A DNA stretch of 42,547 bases from contig CANQKD010000018.1 in assembly GCA_947624375.1 (NCBI GenBank), forward strand, positions 1-42,547, given 5' to 3'. A program made the translations under genes and the position numbers. The notes below the pieces were generated by a model. It had not been told where the DNA came from. It made no database searches and was given only the letters and a program-made list of their open reading frames with translations. Every line of letters starts with the position of its first letter. Position 1 is the first letter of the stretch. Shown in pieces: positions 18,175 to 29,400 of this stretch. Source of the stretch: an uncultured Clostridia bacterium. Lineage in GTDB: Bacteria; Bacillota; Clostridia; Oscillospirales; Ruminococcaceae.

Positions 18175-18513
18175 ATGAAATATCTTGTAATTGGCGCTTT
18201 GGCAGTTTTTTTCATAGTGCTGGCAGCCGTTGTCATATCACATAGCATAAGAAAACAGAAAAATGCAGATAACGCATATGATGCGGTGACCAACAAAGCA
18301 AGGATAGCAGATGCTGTCAGACGTGTGATGCAAAAAAGCGATGAAGTCTTATCATCACAAGAGCAAAAGCCCGACGATGATATAAGCAGTATATCCGCAA
18401 CAGATGACAGTAAAGAGTATTCCGGTTTCAGAATAGTAAGAGAGATAATGTATACCGAAAGTGCAGAAACAATAGACAGTATCAGGACGGTGACGTTAGA
18501 TGATAACATATAA
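18175..18513 (+). CDS. Small single-pass membrane protein of unknown function
   Basis: A 112-residue protein with one hydrophobic helix at residues about 3-24 (LVIGALAVFFIVLAAVVISH), then a Lys/Arg stop-transfer (SIRKQK) and a charged, probably cytoplasmic tail rich in Asp, Glu and Ser. No domain recognised. Its last 14 bases overlap the next phosphatase gene, and it lies 10 bases after the previous one, so it is co-translated with both. It may be a membrane partner or substrate of the phosphatases. Confidence 0.7.
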   Translation: MKYLVIGALAVFFIVLAAVVISHSIRKQKNADNAYDAVTNKARIADAVRRVMQKSDEVLSSQEQKPDDDISSISATDDSKEYSGFRIVREIMYTESAETIDSIRTVTLDDNI

Positions 18514-19225
18514 GATATTTACAGATAAAGGCGGCCGTGATGTAAACGAAGATAATGCCGGCGTTGCAGTAAGCGATGCAGGAGTATGCTTTGTATTGTG
18601 CGACGGGCTCGGAGGTCACGGAAAAGGCGAGGTAGCTTCTTATATTGTAGTAGAAAGTATAAAAAGCGACTTTGCCGTATGTACCGATCCCGATAATTTT
18701 TTGCCGTATGCATTTGAAAATGCTCAGAAGCGCCTTATGGATGAACAGAAAAAACAGGGAACTGTTATGGAAATGAAAACGACGGCGGTAGTGCTGCTGA
18801 TATATAACGACAGATATCGTTACGGGTATATAGGCGATTCAAGACTGTATATAATGAACGAAAAAAAGATATTGAAGAGAACAATGGATCACAGTGTGCC
18901 GCAAATGCTGTGTATGGCAGGAGAAATAAAGGAAAAGCAGATAAGGCATCACCCTGATCGGAACCGCCTTTTAAGAGTGATGGGAATAGAGTGGGAAACA
19001 AATAAGTATGAGATATCGCAGGCAGAGCAGCTGAAAGGCAATGAGAGGTTTCTGCTTTGTTCAGACGGCTTCTGGGAGCTGATAGTAGAAAAGGAAATGA
19101 TAAAAACTTTGAAAAGATCGGCCGATGTTGACAGCTGGGTCGGTGCTATGGCACAAACAGTAATGGCAAACGGCAAAGATAAGGATATGGATAACTTTAC
19201 AGCTGTTGCGGTGATGTTATCCTGA
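18500..19225 (+). CDS. PP2C-type Ser/Thr phosphatase 2
   Basis: A 241-residue PP2C phosphatase. Motifs: NEDNAGVAVSD, VLCDGLGGHGKGE, YIGDSRLYIM, CSDGFWELI and DMDNFTAVAV, so the metal site is complete. The start lies inside the end of the upstream small membrane protein gene and has only a weak purine-rich site, so translation probably depends on coupling. It should act on phosphoproteins made by the linked kinases. Confidence 0.9.
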   Translation: MITYKIFTDKGGRDVNEDNAGVAVSDAGVCFVLCDGLGGHGKGEVASYIVVESIKSDFAVCTDPDNFLPYAFENAQKRLMDEQKKQGTVMEMKTTAVVLLIYNDRYRYGYIGDSRLYIMNEKKILKRTMDHSVPQMLCMAGEIKEKQIRHHPDRNRLLRVMGIEWETNKYEISQAEQLKGNERFLLCSDGFWELIVEKEMIKTLKRSADVDSWVGAMAQTVMANGKDKDMDNFTAVAVMLS

Positions 19226-19293
19226 TACAACAAGGTGCGCGAATCATTTATATATTTGATAACGGCACAGGAGGCGTGCCTTTATGAAAGGGC

Positions 19294-20031
19294 ATGATCA
19301 ATGATATGGAGTTTGAAAGCAGATCGTTTATAGGCAGCCGCGCAGAGCAGCAGGATCATTACAATGTAATACAGGATCAAAAAGGCTTATTTGCAGTGCT
19401 GTGCGACGGCATGGGAGGACGAAAAAACGGTTCTTTGGCGGCACAGAGCGCGGTCGACATCTTTTCGGCATCTTATATGCGCAGAAATATAGATGTAGAC
19501 CCGAAATTTTTGCTGACGACTGCCGAAAGAGCTGATCGCTATATTGCAACAGGCATAGAAGATAAAAGCGGCTGTACGGTAATATGTACTTTTATAGATG
19601 CCGACAAGAAACTTATGTGGGTGTCGGTAGGGGACAGCAGGCTGTATGTTTTCAGATCCGGCAGACTGCGGCAGGTCACCAAGGATCATAATTATTTTTA
19701 TCTGCTGAACAGAAAGCTTGAAAACAACGAGATAAACAAAGAAGAATACAAAACAGCCGGAACGAGAGGAGAAGCTTTGATAAGCTTTTTAGGAATGAAC
19801 GGTTTTGAACTTGCAGATATAAGTATAAGACCGCTTGCACTTCTTGACGGCGATATTGTGCTGCTTACTTCCGACGGGCTGTATAAATCGCTGGGAGATG
19901 CTGATATAGAAAAACTGCTTGCACTGCATCACGGCGATCTTTGTGTATGCGCTGATTCTTTTTTGGATCAGGTGAGGACGAGCAATATGTCTTCAATAGA
20001 TAATACGTCATTTATTCTTATAAAAATATAG
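19294..20031 (+). CDS. PP2C-type Ser/Thr phosphatase 3
   Basis: A 245-residue PP2C-like phosphatase with EQQDHYNVIQD, AVLCDGMGGRKNG, VSVGDSRLYVF, TSDGLYKSL and SIDNTSFIL. The first acidic motif is slightly altered but the binding Asp residues remain. The start is uncertain: ATG 19294 has almost no spacing to a ribosome site. The good GGAGG at 19270-19274 points to ATG 19284, which opens a six-codon frame (MKGHDQ) ending at 19304 inside this gene. ATG 19306 is another choice. The 68-base gap before it is the largest between genes in this signalling block. Confidence 0.85.
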   Translation: MINDMEFESRSFIGSRAEQQDHYNVIQDQKGLFAVLCDGMGGRKNGSLAAQSAVDIFSASYMRRNIDVDPKFLLTTAERADRYIATGIEDKSGCTVICTFIDADKKLMWVSVGDSRLYVFRSGRLRQVTKDHNYFYLLNRKLENNEINKEEYKTAGTRGEALISFLGMNGFELADISIRPLALLDGDIVLLTSDGLYKSLGDADIEKLLALHHGDLCVCADSFLDQVRTSNMSSIDNTSFILIKI

Positions 20032-20043
20032 GAGGATAAAGAA

Positions 20044-20691
20044 ATGAAACTTGTAAGATGTGAGGTAAACGGCAGCCATTATTATGATGCCGAAAAATAT
20101 GAAAGCTGTCCACATTGTCAGAAAGAGCGTGAGAAGAAAAACAATATGCCCCAAAAGATCGCATCCGATGTTACGATAAGCCTGTTTGACGATATGCCTT
20201 CAGACAATACCGATAAAGAGACGGTATCTTTGGAAGACAGCGATAATTCGCTTAGCAAGCAGATCGCAGATTCTTCGGCATCCGGAAATGTAGAAGAGAT
20301 CAAGACTATGGCATACTACGATTTCGGGCAGGAGCAAGAGCCTGTAGTCGGTTGGTTGGTAGCAATAAATTCTGCGGCAAAGGGAAAGAGCTTTTCTCTT
20401 AAAGTAGGTAAAAACAATATAGGAAGATCGGGAGCAGGAAATATCGTCGATGTGGATCTTGACAAAGATGTTACTGTTTCCAGAGGCGTACAGGCTGTTA
20501 TCATATACGAGCCCAAGAAACGTCAGTTTTTGTTGCAGTCTGCAAATGGAAGCACGTTGGTTTATCATAATGATGATCTGCTTATGAATTATATACAAAT
20601 AAATGCTTATGACAGGATAACAATAGGCGAGACAGAGCTTGTTTTTATACCGTTCTGCTCAGACAAGTTCTCGTGGGAAGATCAGAAATAA
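20044..20691 (+). CDS. FHA-domain protein with N-terminal Cys motif
   Basis: A 215-residue cytoplasmic protein. The N-terminus has Cys at 6, 22 and 25 (CPHC) and a His near 12, which could be a small metal-binding knuckle like those on the kinases that follow. A Ser/Asp-rich linker (about 40-90) is followed by an FHA domain from about 98: FSLKVGKNNIGRSGAGNIVD, then VTVSRGVQAVIIYEPKK and SANGSTLVY. The GR, S-R and N residues of the phosphothreonine pocket can be seen, though the usual S-x-x-H reads S-R-G-V-Q. AGGAGG lies before the ATG. It is 12 bases from kinase 1. Confidence 0.82.
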   Translation: MKLVRCEVNGSHYYDAEKYESCPHCQKEREKKNNMPQKIASDVTISLFDDMPSDNTDKETVSLEDSDNSLSKQIADSSASGNVEEIKTMAYYDFGQEQEPVVGWLVAINSAAKGKSFSLKVGKNNIGRSGAGNIVDVDLDKDVTVSRGVQAVIIYEPKKRQFLLQSANGSTLVYHNDDLLMNYIQINAYDRITIGETELVFIPFCSDKFSWEDQK

Positions 20692-20703
20692 AGAGGAATA
20701 GTA

Positions 20704-22665
20704 ATGTTTTTATGTTGTAATTGTTTCAGTAAGTCTGAAACTGCTTTTGATGTTTGTCCGTCTTGCGGATATAAGCAGGGAGATGCGCCTAAGGAGCTGT
20801 ATCATTTATATCCGGGAACGCAGCTGTATAACAGATACATAATAGGTGAGGTCCTGGGCTTCGGCGGATTTGGTATAACCTATAAGGCGTGGGATACAAA
20901 GCTTGAGATAATAGTAGCTGTAAAAGAGTATTATCCAAGCGGCATAGTCTCACGCGAGCCGAGAGAGACGAGTGTAAACATATACAATAAGGCGCGAAAA
21001 GAAGAGTACCTCCACGGAAAAGAGAGATTCCTTGACGAAGCCAAGAACATGGCGAAGTTCAGTTCCGAGCCTGACATTATAAATGTGCTTGAGTATTTTG
21101 AGGAAAACAATACCGCATATATCGTAATGGAATTTCTTGACGGTATAACACTGTCTAAATTTATTCGTGACAACGGCGGCTCTACAGATGTTGATACGGC
21201 TATACAGGTGAGCGAGATCATCTGCAATGCCCTGATAAAAATACATTCCGAAGGGATAGTACATCGTGATATAAGCCCTGACAATATATTTCTCTGCCTG
21301 AACGGCGATGTAAAGCTGATAGATTTCGGCGCTGCAAGATTTTCTCAGGACGAGAACAGGAAGATGACTATTATACTTAAACCCGGGTTTGCTCCGCCGG
21401 AGCAGTATGAGAAGGTCAATAAGCAAGGTCCGTGGACAGATATATATGCGCTGGGGGCAACACTGTATTATATTCTTACAGGTGTTAAGCCGCAGGAGTC
21501 AACAAATCGCAAGATATGCGATGACCTGCCTTATCCGCATGAAATAAAAGCGGATATTCCGGAAAATCTCAGCAACACGGTAATGAAAGCTATGGCAATA
21601 GATCTTCACCTGAGATTTGACAATGTTAAAGACCTTTTGGAAGCGCTGAAACAAAATAAAAAAGTTCTGCCTGTTGCGGTTGAGAAAAAAAGAAAAAAAC
21701 GCAAACGTACAGCCGGCATAGGCGTGGCAGCTCTTGTGCTGGTAGGCGGTATTTTTGCAGGAACATATATGTGGAACAGGGAGAAGGAAGCAGAGACCTT
21801 GCCCGATTGTGAACTTACATTATGGTATTGCAAAAGCGGCGATCAGCAGCTGGACGATGCCGAGCTTGCAGCATATACAGATATAGTTGAAGACTTCAAT
21901 GCCAGCTTTCCGAATGTGAAGGTAAATATTGAGGGCTTTGATGAAAATGAGTATTCCGAGAAGTTGAAAAACAGCTCCGGGCAGCCAAACTTGTATGAGT
22001 ATACCGATGAAACAGCCGATGCAAAAACACTGTCGCTTAAAAGTATATATAATTCTGATACGGCAAAACAGTGTTCGCTGCTGAAAGATGCCCCGAAATG
22101 CTTTGACAAAAAATATGATCAGCTGCCGCTCGGCTTTGCAGCGCCGGTTGTGTTTATCAATACTACATTGTCAGAATATGAAAAAAGCAGTATTTCCGGA
22201 ATAGAAGATATGCAGGATGCTGTTTCCGGCAGCAGCAAAATAGTAACAGACAGCGAAAAGTTTTCAGATATTTTCGGCGATATGTCTGCACATTACGACG
22301 TAAACGGAGCTGAGCAGTTTTTCTCTGAAAATGCTGCGGTCTATGCTGCATATACTACAGAATATCTGTCAGTAAGAGAAAAGCTGCCTGCAAGGTATAA
22401 AATGCTTTTCTGCAATACAGATACGGTGCTTTGTCAGTATACGAATATATGGAAAGCTTGCGATCTTGATAAAGATGAAAATAAAGCTTCGCTGAGACTT
22501 TTGGAATTTATGCTGAACAATAACGCTCAGGATGAGCTGCACGTAAAGAACATCAGCCAAACCTTGCCGATAAATGATGCTGTGCTTGATGTGTATGTTT
22601 CGGTATATGATGATTTTACCGGCTTTTTTGATAATAAAAGTAACTATGTTTTTGTTAAGGAATGA
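20704..22665 (+). CDS. Transmembrane Ser/Thr kinase 1 with solute-binding-protein-like ectodomain
   Basis: A 653-residue membrane kinase. Residues 4-21 form a CxxC-x10-CxxC zinc ribbon. The kinase domain spans about 45-315: glycine loop LGFGGFG, K74, E112, HRDISPDN (D189; the usual Lys of HRDLKxxN is Ser), DFG at 207-209 and the PPEQY substrate loop. A Lys/Arg-rich patch and one membrane helix (about 336-357) follow. The outside part from about 368 resembles family 1 ABC sugar-binding proteins: [37 protein letters not shown], then [16 protein letters not shown], and a late SQTLPIND. I infer a receptor whose ligand may be a sugar or peptide. The last base pairs overlap kinase 2's first possible ATG. 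Confidence 0.88.
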   Translation: MFLCCNCFSKSETAFDVCPSCGYKQGDAPKELYHLYPGTQLYNRYIIGEVLGFGGFGITYKAWDTKLEIIVAVKEYYPSGIVSREPRETSVNIYNKARKEEYLHGKERFLDEAKNMAKFSSEPDIINVLEYFEENNTAYIVMEFLDGITLSKFIRDNGGSTDVDTAIQVSEIICNALIKIHSEGIVHRDISPDNIFLCLNGDVKLIDFGAARFSQDENRKMTIILKPGFAPPEQYEKVNKQGPWTDIYALGATLYYILTGVKPQESTNRKICDDLPYPHEIKADIPENLSNTVMKAMAIDLHLRFDNVKDLLEALKQNKKVLPVAVEKKRKKRKRTAGIGVAALVLVGGIFAGTYMWNREKEAETLPDCELTLWYCKSGDQQLDDAELAAYTDIVEDFNASFPNVKVNIEGFDENEYSEKLKNSSGQPNLYEYTDETADAKTLSLKSIYNSDTAKQCSLLKDAPKCFDKKYDQLPLGFAAPVVFINTTLSEYEKSSISGIEDMQDAVSGSSKIVTDSEKFSDIFGDMSAHYDVNGAEQFFSENAAVYAAYTTEYLSVREKLPARYKMLFCNTDTVLCQYTNIWKACDLDKDENKASLRLLEFMLNNNAQDELHVKNISQTLPINDAVLDVYVSVYDDFTGFFDNKSNYVFVKE

Positions 22666-22670
22666 TTTAC

Positions 22671-25600
22671 ATGAAGATCTGTATGGGATGTATGGAGAAA
22701 TATGATGATACAGAGCATATTTGTCCTTATTGCGGATATTTGGAGGGAAGCAAGCCGGAGAGTGCACAGCATATGGAGGCCGGCAGCGTGCTTGCTGAAA
22801 GGTATATTGTCGGAAAAGTGCTTGGATACGGAGGCTTTGGTGTAACATACATAGGCTGGGATGCCCTTCTTGAGAAGAAGATAGCTATAAAAGAGTATCT
22901 GCCCAGTGAGTTTTCAACAAGAATGGCAGGCAAGTGCGAAGTTACGATATACAGCGGTGACAAGCATGAACAGTTTGAAGACGGAAAGAAAAAGTTTATA
23001 GAAGAATCCAGAAATCTGGCAAAATTTCATTCGTGCGGCGGTATAGTCAAAGTGTTCGACAGCTTTGAGTGCAACGATACGGCATATCTTATCATGGAAC
23101 TGCTTGAGGGCGAGACGCTGGCTGAAAAGCTGAAACGGGAAGGAACTATCGCCGAAGAAAAGGCAGTAGAAATGATGCTGCCTATTATAGAGTCATTAAG
23201 CGTTGTACACTCGCAGGGAATAATACACAGGGATATATCGCCCGATAATATATTTGTTACTAACAGCGGCGAGGTCAAGCTTATTGACTTTGGCGCTGCT
23301 CGTTATGCAACAACAACACACAGCCGCAGTCTTACCGTAATAATAAAGCCGGGTTATTCGCCGGAAGAACAGTACAGAAGCAGGGGAGACCAGGGCAGTC
23401 ATACAGATGTGTATGCTGTCGGCGCGGTATTGTATAAAATGATAACCGGCAAAACACCGCCTGATGCTTTGGAGAGAAGAGCGTTCTTTGAAAATAAGAA
23501 AAAAGATATACTTGAACCGCTCTCAAAATACATTGGCAGCATAAGCGAAAACCACGAAACGGCGATACTTAACGCACTGAATGTACGCATTGAAGACAGG
23601 ACTCCTGACATGGAGAAATTAAAGGAGGAACTGACAAGCGATGAACCTGTAAAGCGAGTAGCAGGCAGGATAAAGAAAACAGATCTTCTTAAATGGCCGC
23701 TGTGGGCAAAGATCACCGTCCCGGCTGTTTCTGTTATGCTGATAGTGTTCGTGGTGTTGTTTGCAACAGGTGTAATAGGATTTGATGCCGACCTGAAAAC
23801 AGATATAGTCATACCGGAGGGTCAGACCAGAGTGCCGTCGGTCGTGAGCGATGAATATGCTCAGGGCGAGGTAAGAATAAATGAAGCCGGTCTGCTCATG
23901 GAAATAAAGGGAAAAGAAGAATCGGAAAATATACCCGAAGACCTGGTTTTGACGCAAGATGTCAACAGCGGATCTATAGTGGCAGAAAACACTATAGTAG
24001 GTGTAACAGTCAGCGCGGGTGTCATCATGCAGAGCGTGCCTGACGTTGTAGGCACAGACGGCGAGGAAGCCCTGAGCAAACTGGAGAGCATGGGCTTTGT
24101 GGTAAAAACCGAAGAAAAATATGATGATACGATAGCCGAAGGATATGTGTGCAGCCAGAGTCTTGAGGCTAAAAGCAGTGTAAGAAGCGGCAGTGAGATA
24201 TTGCTTGTCATATCCCTTGGAAAAGATTCTGAAAATATTACAGAAGATACAAAAACAGAAATACCCGATCTTACAGGTATGCAGTTTGAGGATTCTTTGG
24301 CATTAGCAAAAGAAATGGGCTTTGCGGTAAAGGTCAGCAGCCAAAGATACAGTAAAGAATATGAGGAAGGACAGATAATTGAACAGTCTCCGAAAGCAGG
24401 CACTGAGATATCATCTTCAGAAGTGGTATCACTGGTGGTATCATTGGGCTATGCCAAAGTGGAAGTACCCGATGTTACGTTTATGAAGGAGGAACAGGCG
24501 AAGGCTCAGTTGAGCGGATACGGACTGACAGTTGATATAACATACGCAAGCGATGAAACAGTAGCAGCAGGACTTGTTATTTCGCAGACACCTGATGCGG
24601 GAACGCAGATAGATCCTGATTCTACTGTAAAGCTTGTGATAAGCACCGGTGCGGCAGCCTTTGAAATGCCCGATGTGACAGGCATGAAAGAAGAAGATGC
24701 TGTTGATACACTAAAAGCCAATAGTTTGTCTGTAACGGTAGATTATAAAAAGGATAACAATAAAAGTGAAGGAACTGTTATGACTCAAAGTGTGCAGCCG
24801 GGCAGCGATGTGAAGCGCGGTGACAGCATTGTTATAACCGTATGTACACACGATAAAGTAGTCGAGATACCTTACGTTGTAGGAAAAACACAAAAGGATG
24901 CCGAGAAGACAATAAAAGATCTTGGATTAAAAGCAAATATTGTTACCGTAAACAGCGATACGGTCGAAAAAGGTCGTGTTATTTCTCAGACACCTGATGC
25001 AGGCATAGGTTCTTTTGAAGGCAATATAGTGACCATAAATGTAAGCCTTGGCAAAAGCGAAGAAGAGAAAAAGCCTGAAACTCATAGCACTACTTCTAAA
25101 AAAACGTCGGTGACTGCCAGACCTGCGGTTACCACAACTGCCGGGACCGCGGCTGTCACAACTTCAAAACCGGCGGCTGCCACAACTTCTGCCTCTGCCA
25201 CAACCGTAAAACCTGCTGTTACAACAACACGGGCTCCTGTTGTTACTACATCGGCAGCAACAACGGGCAAAACGCAGGTAACTGTTAATTTTGATGCAAA
25301 TGGCGGCACTGTCAGCAAGACAAGTGACAAGCTGGTATACGGAGAGCCATATGGCACCCTGCCAACACCAACACGAACAGGATATTCGTTTAATGGCTGG
25401 TATACTGCGGCAAACGGCGGTCAGGCTGTAACATCAGAAACAAAGATATCGTCTGCAAACTCGCATACATTATATGCTCATTGGCAGGCAAATAATTATA
25501 AGTTGAAATTTGATGCAGCAGGCGGCTCAATGTCATCATCTGACAAAACTCTTGCGTATGGTTCAAATTATGGTGAACTCCCCTCGCCGCAAAAAGATTA

Positions 25601-26375
25601 TTATCATTTTGATGGTTGGTATACTGCGTCAAGCGGCGGCACACAGGTATCATCTTCAACAAAGATGGGTTCACAAGACGTGACTTTGTATGCCCACTGG
25701 TCGTATAATACTGTTTCAGAATGGACACTTGCTGCCGATGTACCATCGGGAGCACAGATAGTTGAACAGAAATGGACTTATACCAAAACAGAGAAAAAGG
25801 AATCATCCAATGCAAGCGAGAGCGGCTGGACATTGACCGGCACTCGTTGGGATCAGACTTCTTCGGGAACACATACATATGCTTCATTCCCGTCTAATGC
25901 AAATAATATAGTATTTGATCCTGACAATTATTATTACAAATTATATAATATCGGCGCTTATTCAAACAGCGAGAGCTCTGATTTCAAACGGGTAGTTAAT
26001 TCGCAAAGAACAGTAAAATATTTGTATTATCACTGGGTATATGAAATAGCAGGAAATCATAGCGAGAGTAACCGTATAATCGGCGGCTATAAAGGAGAGT
26101 ATATTCCTTGGTGCGGTTATACTAACAAGTTTGAGGCTTTTGAGCGTGACAACTGGGTAGAGTGGGATAACAATGCAGAGGCATTTTACATACCCGGACA
26201 CAGCACTTATTCGTATTGGTGGCTTGGCGGTATGGCGGTAATAGAACAATCGTATACCGATTATAAGAAGACTTATTTGTATCAGAAAGTAAGTAATCTT
26301 GAATCAACTTCAGAAGTATCGGCCGGCGGACAAATATCCAATGTCAAGAAGTATGTGAAATATCGGAGGAAATAA
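22671..26375 (+). CDS. Transmembrane Ser/Thr kinase 2: six PASTA, two InlB repeats
   Basis: A 1234-residue kinase. ATG 22671 is preferred to 22662 because AAGGA is nine bases away and it matches the start (MKICMGCM) of kinase 3. Order: zinc ribbon (C4, C7, C18, C21); kinase domain about 45-320 (K74, HRDISPDN with D188, DFG 206-208, SPEEQY); membrane helix about 345-369; six PASTA domains (about 387-450, 455-517, 530-593, 598-660, 665-727, 732-794); a Thr/Ala/Pro mucin-like linker (about 800-866); and two InlB/Listeria-Bacteroides repeats (868-938, 942-1010), both with FDA-GG and NGWYTA/DGWYTA. The last 220 residues are rich in Tyr, Trp, Ser and Asn and not recognised. PASTA domains usually bind cell-wall muropeptides, so this should sense or grip the wall. 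Confidence 0.92.
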   Translation: MKICMGCMEKYDDTEHICPYCGYLEGSKPESAQHMEAGSVLAERYIVGKVLGYGGFGVTYIGWDALLEKKIAIKEYLPSEFSTRMAGKCEVTIYSGDKHEQFEDGKKKFIEESRNLAKFHSCGGIVKVFDSFECNDTAYLIMELLEGETLAEKLKREGTIAEEKAVEMMLPIIESLSVVHSQGIIHRDISPDNIFVTNSGEVKLIDFGAARYATTTHSRSLTVIIKPGYSPEEQYRSRGDQGSHTDVYAVGAVLYKMITGKTPPDALERRAFFENKKKDILEPLSKYIGSISENHETAILNALNVRIEDRTPDMEKLKEELTSDEPVKRVAGRIKKTDLLKWPLWAKITVPAVSVMLIVFVVLFATGVIGFDADLKTDIVIPEGQTRVPSVVSDEYAQGEVRINEAGLLMEIKGKEESENIPEDLVLTQDVNSGSIVAENTIVGVTVSAGVIMQSVPDVVGTDGEEALSKLESMGFVVKTEEKYDDTIAEGYVCSQSLEAKSSVRSGSEILLVISLGKDSENITEDTKTEIPDLTGMQFEDSLALAKEMGFAVKVSSQRYSKEYEEGQIIEQSPKAGTEISSSEVVSLVVSLGYAKVEVPDVTFMKEEQAKAQLSGYGLTVDITYASDETVAAGLVISQTPDAGTQIDPDSTVKLVISTGAAAFEMPDVTGMKEEDAVDTLKANSLSVTVDYKKDNNKSEGTVMTQSVQPGSDVKRGDSIVITVCTHDKVVEIPYVVGKTQKDAEKTIKDLGLKANIVTVNSDTVEKGRVISQTPDAGIGSFEGNIVTINVSLGKSEEEKKPETHSTTSKKTSVTARPAVTTTAGTAAVTTSKPAAATTSASATTVKPAVTTTRAPVVTTSAATTGKTQVTVNFDANGGTVSKTSDKLVYGEPYGTLPTPTRTGYSFNGWYTAANGGQAVTSETKISSANSHTLYAHWQANNYKLKFDAAGGSMSSSDKTLAYGSNYGELPSPQKDYYHFDGWYTASSGGTQVSSSTKMGSQDVTLYAHWSYNTVSEWTLAADVPSGAQIVEQKWTYTKTEKKESSNASESGWTLTGTRWDQTSSGTHTYASFPSNANNIVFDPDNYYYKLYNIGAYSNSESSDFKRVVNSQRTVKYLYYHWVYEIAGNHSESNRIIGGYKGEYIPWCGYTNKFEAFERDNWVEWDNNAEAFYIPGHSTYSYWWLGGMAVIEQSYTDYKKTYLYQKVSNLESTSEVSAGGQISNVKKYVKYRRK

Positions 26376-26451
26376 ATGATCCTGCCGATATAGATATGGC
26401 TCGGTATATCTGCAAAACGTTAAGGCTGATAGATCTATGGGAGGAATAGAA

Positions 26452-29400
26452 ATGAAAATATGTATGGGCTGTATGAGGAAATATAACTCTGAACTGACTG
26501 TCTGTCCGCACTGTGGATATGTTGAGGGTACAAAACCGGAAAAAGCACAGCATATGGAAGCAGGCAACATTCTTGCTGAGAGATATATCATCGGCAAGGT
26601 GCTTGGCTATGGCGGATTTGGTGTGACCTATCTTGGCTGGGACGCACTGCTGGAAACAAAACTGGCTATAAAAGAGTATATGCCAAGCGAGTTTTCTACC
26701 AGAGCAGCAGGTCAGACCGAAGTGTCTGTATTTAGCGGAGGAAAGGGAGAGCTTTTCAATAAAGGCAAAGCAAAATTTCTTGACGAAGCCAGAAGACTTG
26801 CCAAATTCAGCAGCTGCAAGGGAATAGTTAATGTAACAGACTGCATTGAATGTAACAATACAGCCTACATAATAATGGAATACCTTGATGGTGAAACTCT
26901 GGAATCAAAGCTGAAGAGGGAAGGAAAGCTTTCAGAAAAAGAAGCGCTTGAAATAATGCTCCCTGTGATAAATTCTTTGGAGGTCGTTCACAAAGACGGC
27001 ATATTGCACAGAGATATTGCTCCCGACAACATATTCATAACCAAAGATGGACAGGTAAAGCTGATAGATTTCGGCGCTGCGCGTTTTGCTGTAACTCCTA
27101 CCGATGAGAGCAGAACGGTCATGATAAAAAGCGGCTATTCACCCGAGGAGCAGTATCAAAGCAGAAGCGAGCAGGGAACATACACCGATGTGTATGCTGT
27201 CGGTGCTACACTGTATAAAGCTCTTACGGGCGTGGTACCGCCAAACGCACTGGAGAGGCGCGCGGCATACGAAAACACAAAAAAAGATATTCTGCCGGCA
27301 GTTTCTCATTATGTAAAGGATATAAGCGACAGCTGCAATATTGCTGTTATGAATGCTCTGAATATCCGCGCCGAAGACCGTACTCAGACTATGGCGGAAC
27401 TTAGTGCCGAGCTTATGAGCGAAACACCCGCAAAGCGAAAGGGTACAACGATCAAGCGCACAGATAAGCTCAAGTGGCCGCTGTGGCTCAAAATAACCGT
27501 TGCTATCCTTGCGGCAGCACTTGTTATATTCGGTATATTGTTTGGAACAGGTGTTATAGGTTTCAATGCAAATGAGAAAGATGATATAGATATACCAGAA
27601 GGATATACAAGAGTGCCGTCGGTGGTAAACAATACGGTCAAAGATGGCGATAAAAAGCTGAGAAAAGCAGAACTGCATATGCGCATAGAAGACAAACAGC
27701 CTTCAGAGGAAACAGATCCCGATAAGCTTCTGAGGCAGTTTGTAGATGCAGGAAGCGTAGTTAAAAAAGAAAGCGTAGTCGGCGTGGTCGTCAGTGCGGG
27801 TATATCAGAACAGATAATTCAGCCCGTTGAGGGCATGGAAAAGGAAGCTGCCGTAAAAATCATAAAGGGTCTTGGCATGGAGGTAAAAACAGTCGAAGAA
27901 TTCAGCAATACTGTTGCCCCGGGGTATATAGTCTCTCAAAGTAAAAAAAGCGGCGAAAAAGTAAATGAAGGCAGCCGAGTATATCTGGCTGTTTCAAAGG
28001 GTACTTATCCCGAAGTCCAGAATGAAAACATCGGTAATGTGCAGATAGACAACTATGTCGGAAAAACATACGATGCACTTGTTGAAGATGCTGCTGAGCA
28101 GGACTTTGTTGTTGAGGTATCGCAAAGAATACCGAGCAGTGAATACAAAGAGAACGAGATAATAGATCAGTATGTTTCCGACTGGACGACAGATGACGGC
28201 CAGCAGGTGGTTGAAGTTGTTATTTCTGACGGCGATGCGCCGGTAACAGTGCCCGATGTAACATACAGAAAGGAAAATCGGGCGCGTCAGCTTCTGGAAT
28301 CTTATGGATTTGAAGTCAGTGTCAGCTATGAAGAAAGCGAAAATGTAGCGGCAGGCACGGTCATAGAGCAGACACCGAAAGCAAATAAAAAAGCCGAGAG
28401 AAACTCGGTGGTAGAGTTAGTGGTCAGCACTGGTACGCCGTATGATCAGAATATTCCTGATGAAGAACTTAGCGGAAATCTGCTAGGCAAAGTATGTATG
28501 GCATCTGACAGAACTACACCGATAAGTCAGGCAAATATCACAATACGCGGCAATGACGAACTTACTATGTCCGCAATGTCAAATTTCTCGGGGAATTATG
28601 CTTTAGATCTGCCGGCAGGAGATTACACGGTAGATGTTCAGGCTGCGGGTTATATTGATTTTTCGGGATATATCAATGTTCCTGAAGGTGAGACCGCTTA
28701 TATGGAAACATTCCTTATGGTCGAGGGCACTCCCGGAGATGAAGGCATAGCAAACGGCTATATTTATGATGCACTTACAGGTTCTACGCTTGAAGGCGTT
28801 GAATTATCGATCCGCAGCGGTTGGAACAATACGGAAGAAGGCGATGTTGCAGCAAATACAGAAACAGACAGCTCAGGCTACTATACTCTTGATCTTCCTA
28901 TAGGAAACTATACTGTTTCAGCATCTAAAAACGGTTATGTTCCGACATCTTTCAATATAGTTGTACAGAGTGAGGACTATCAGACAGAGCAAAACGGCAC
29001 AATGACACCCGTTACCGAAAACGGCGCTTACAGAATAGTGCTTACATGGGGAGAGGAGCCCAGCGACCTTGATTCTCATGTCTGCGGTACGCTCAGCTCG
29101 GGCGATCCTTTCCACGTCAGCTATGAATATATGTTACAAAACGATGGCGATGATACCCTTTGCGTACTTGATGTGGACGATACCGACAGTTTCGGACCGG
29201 AAACAGTGACGCTGTGTCCGACTACAAAAGATGCTTACTACTATTTTGTTCACAGATTCAGTGAATATGGTGATCTGTCCTCTTCGGGAGCGCAGGTAAA
29301 AGTGTACAAGGACAGTGAGTTGCTGAAGACGTTCAATGTACCTACAAATCTGGGTGACGGACGTTTCTGGAATGTGTTCTCTATAGTTGACGGCGAGATC

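Noticed and set aside
25730-26375. Diversity-generating retroelement variable region at the aromatic-rich end of kinase 2
   Set aside because: No reverse transcriptase and no template repeat of this segment were seen in the window.
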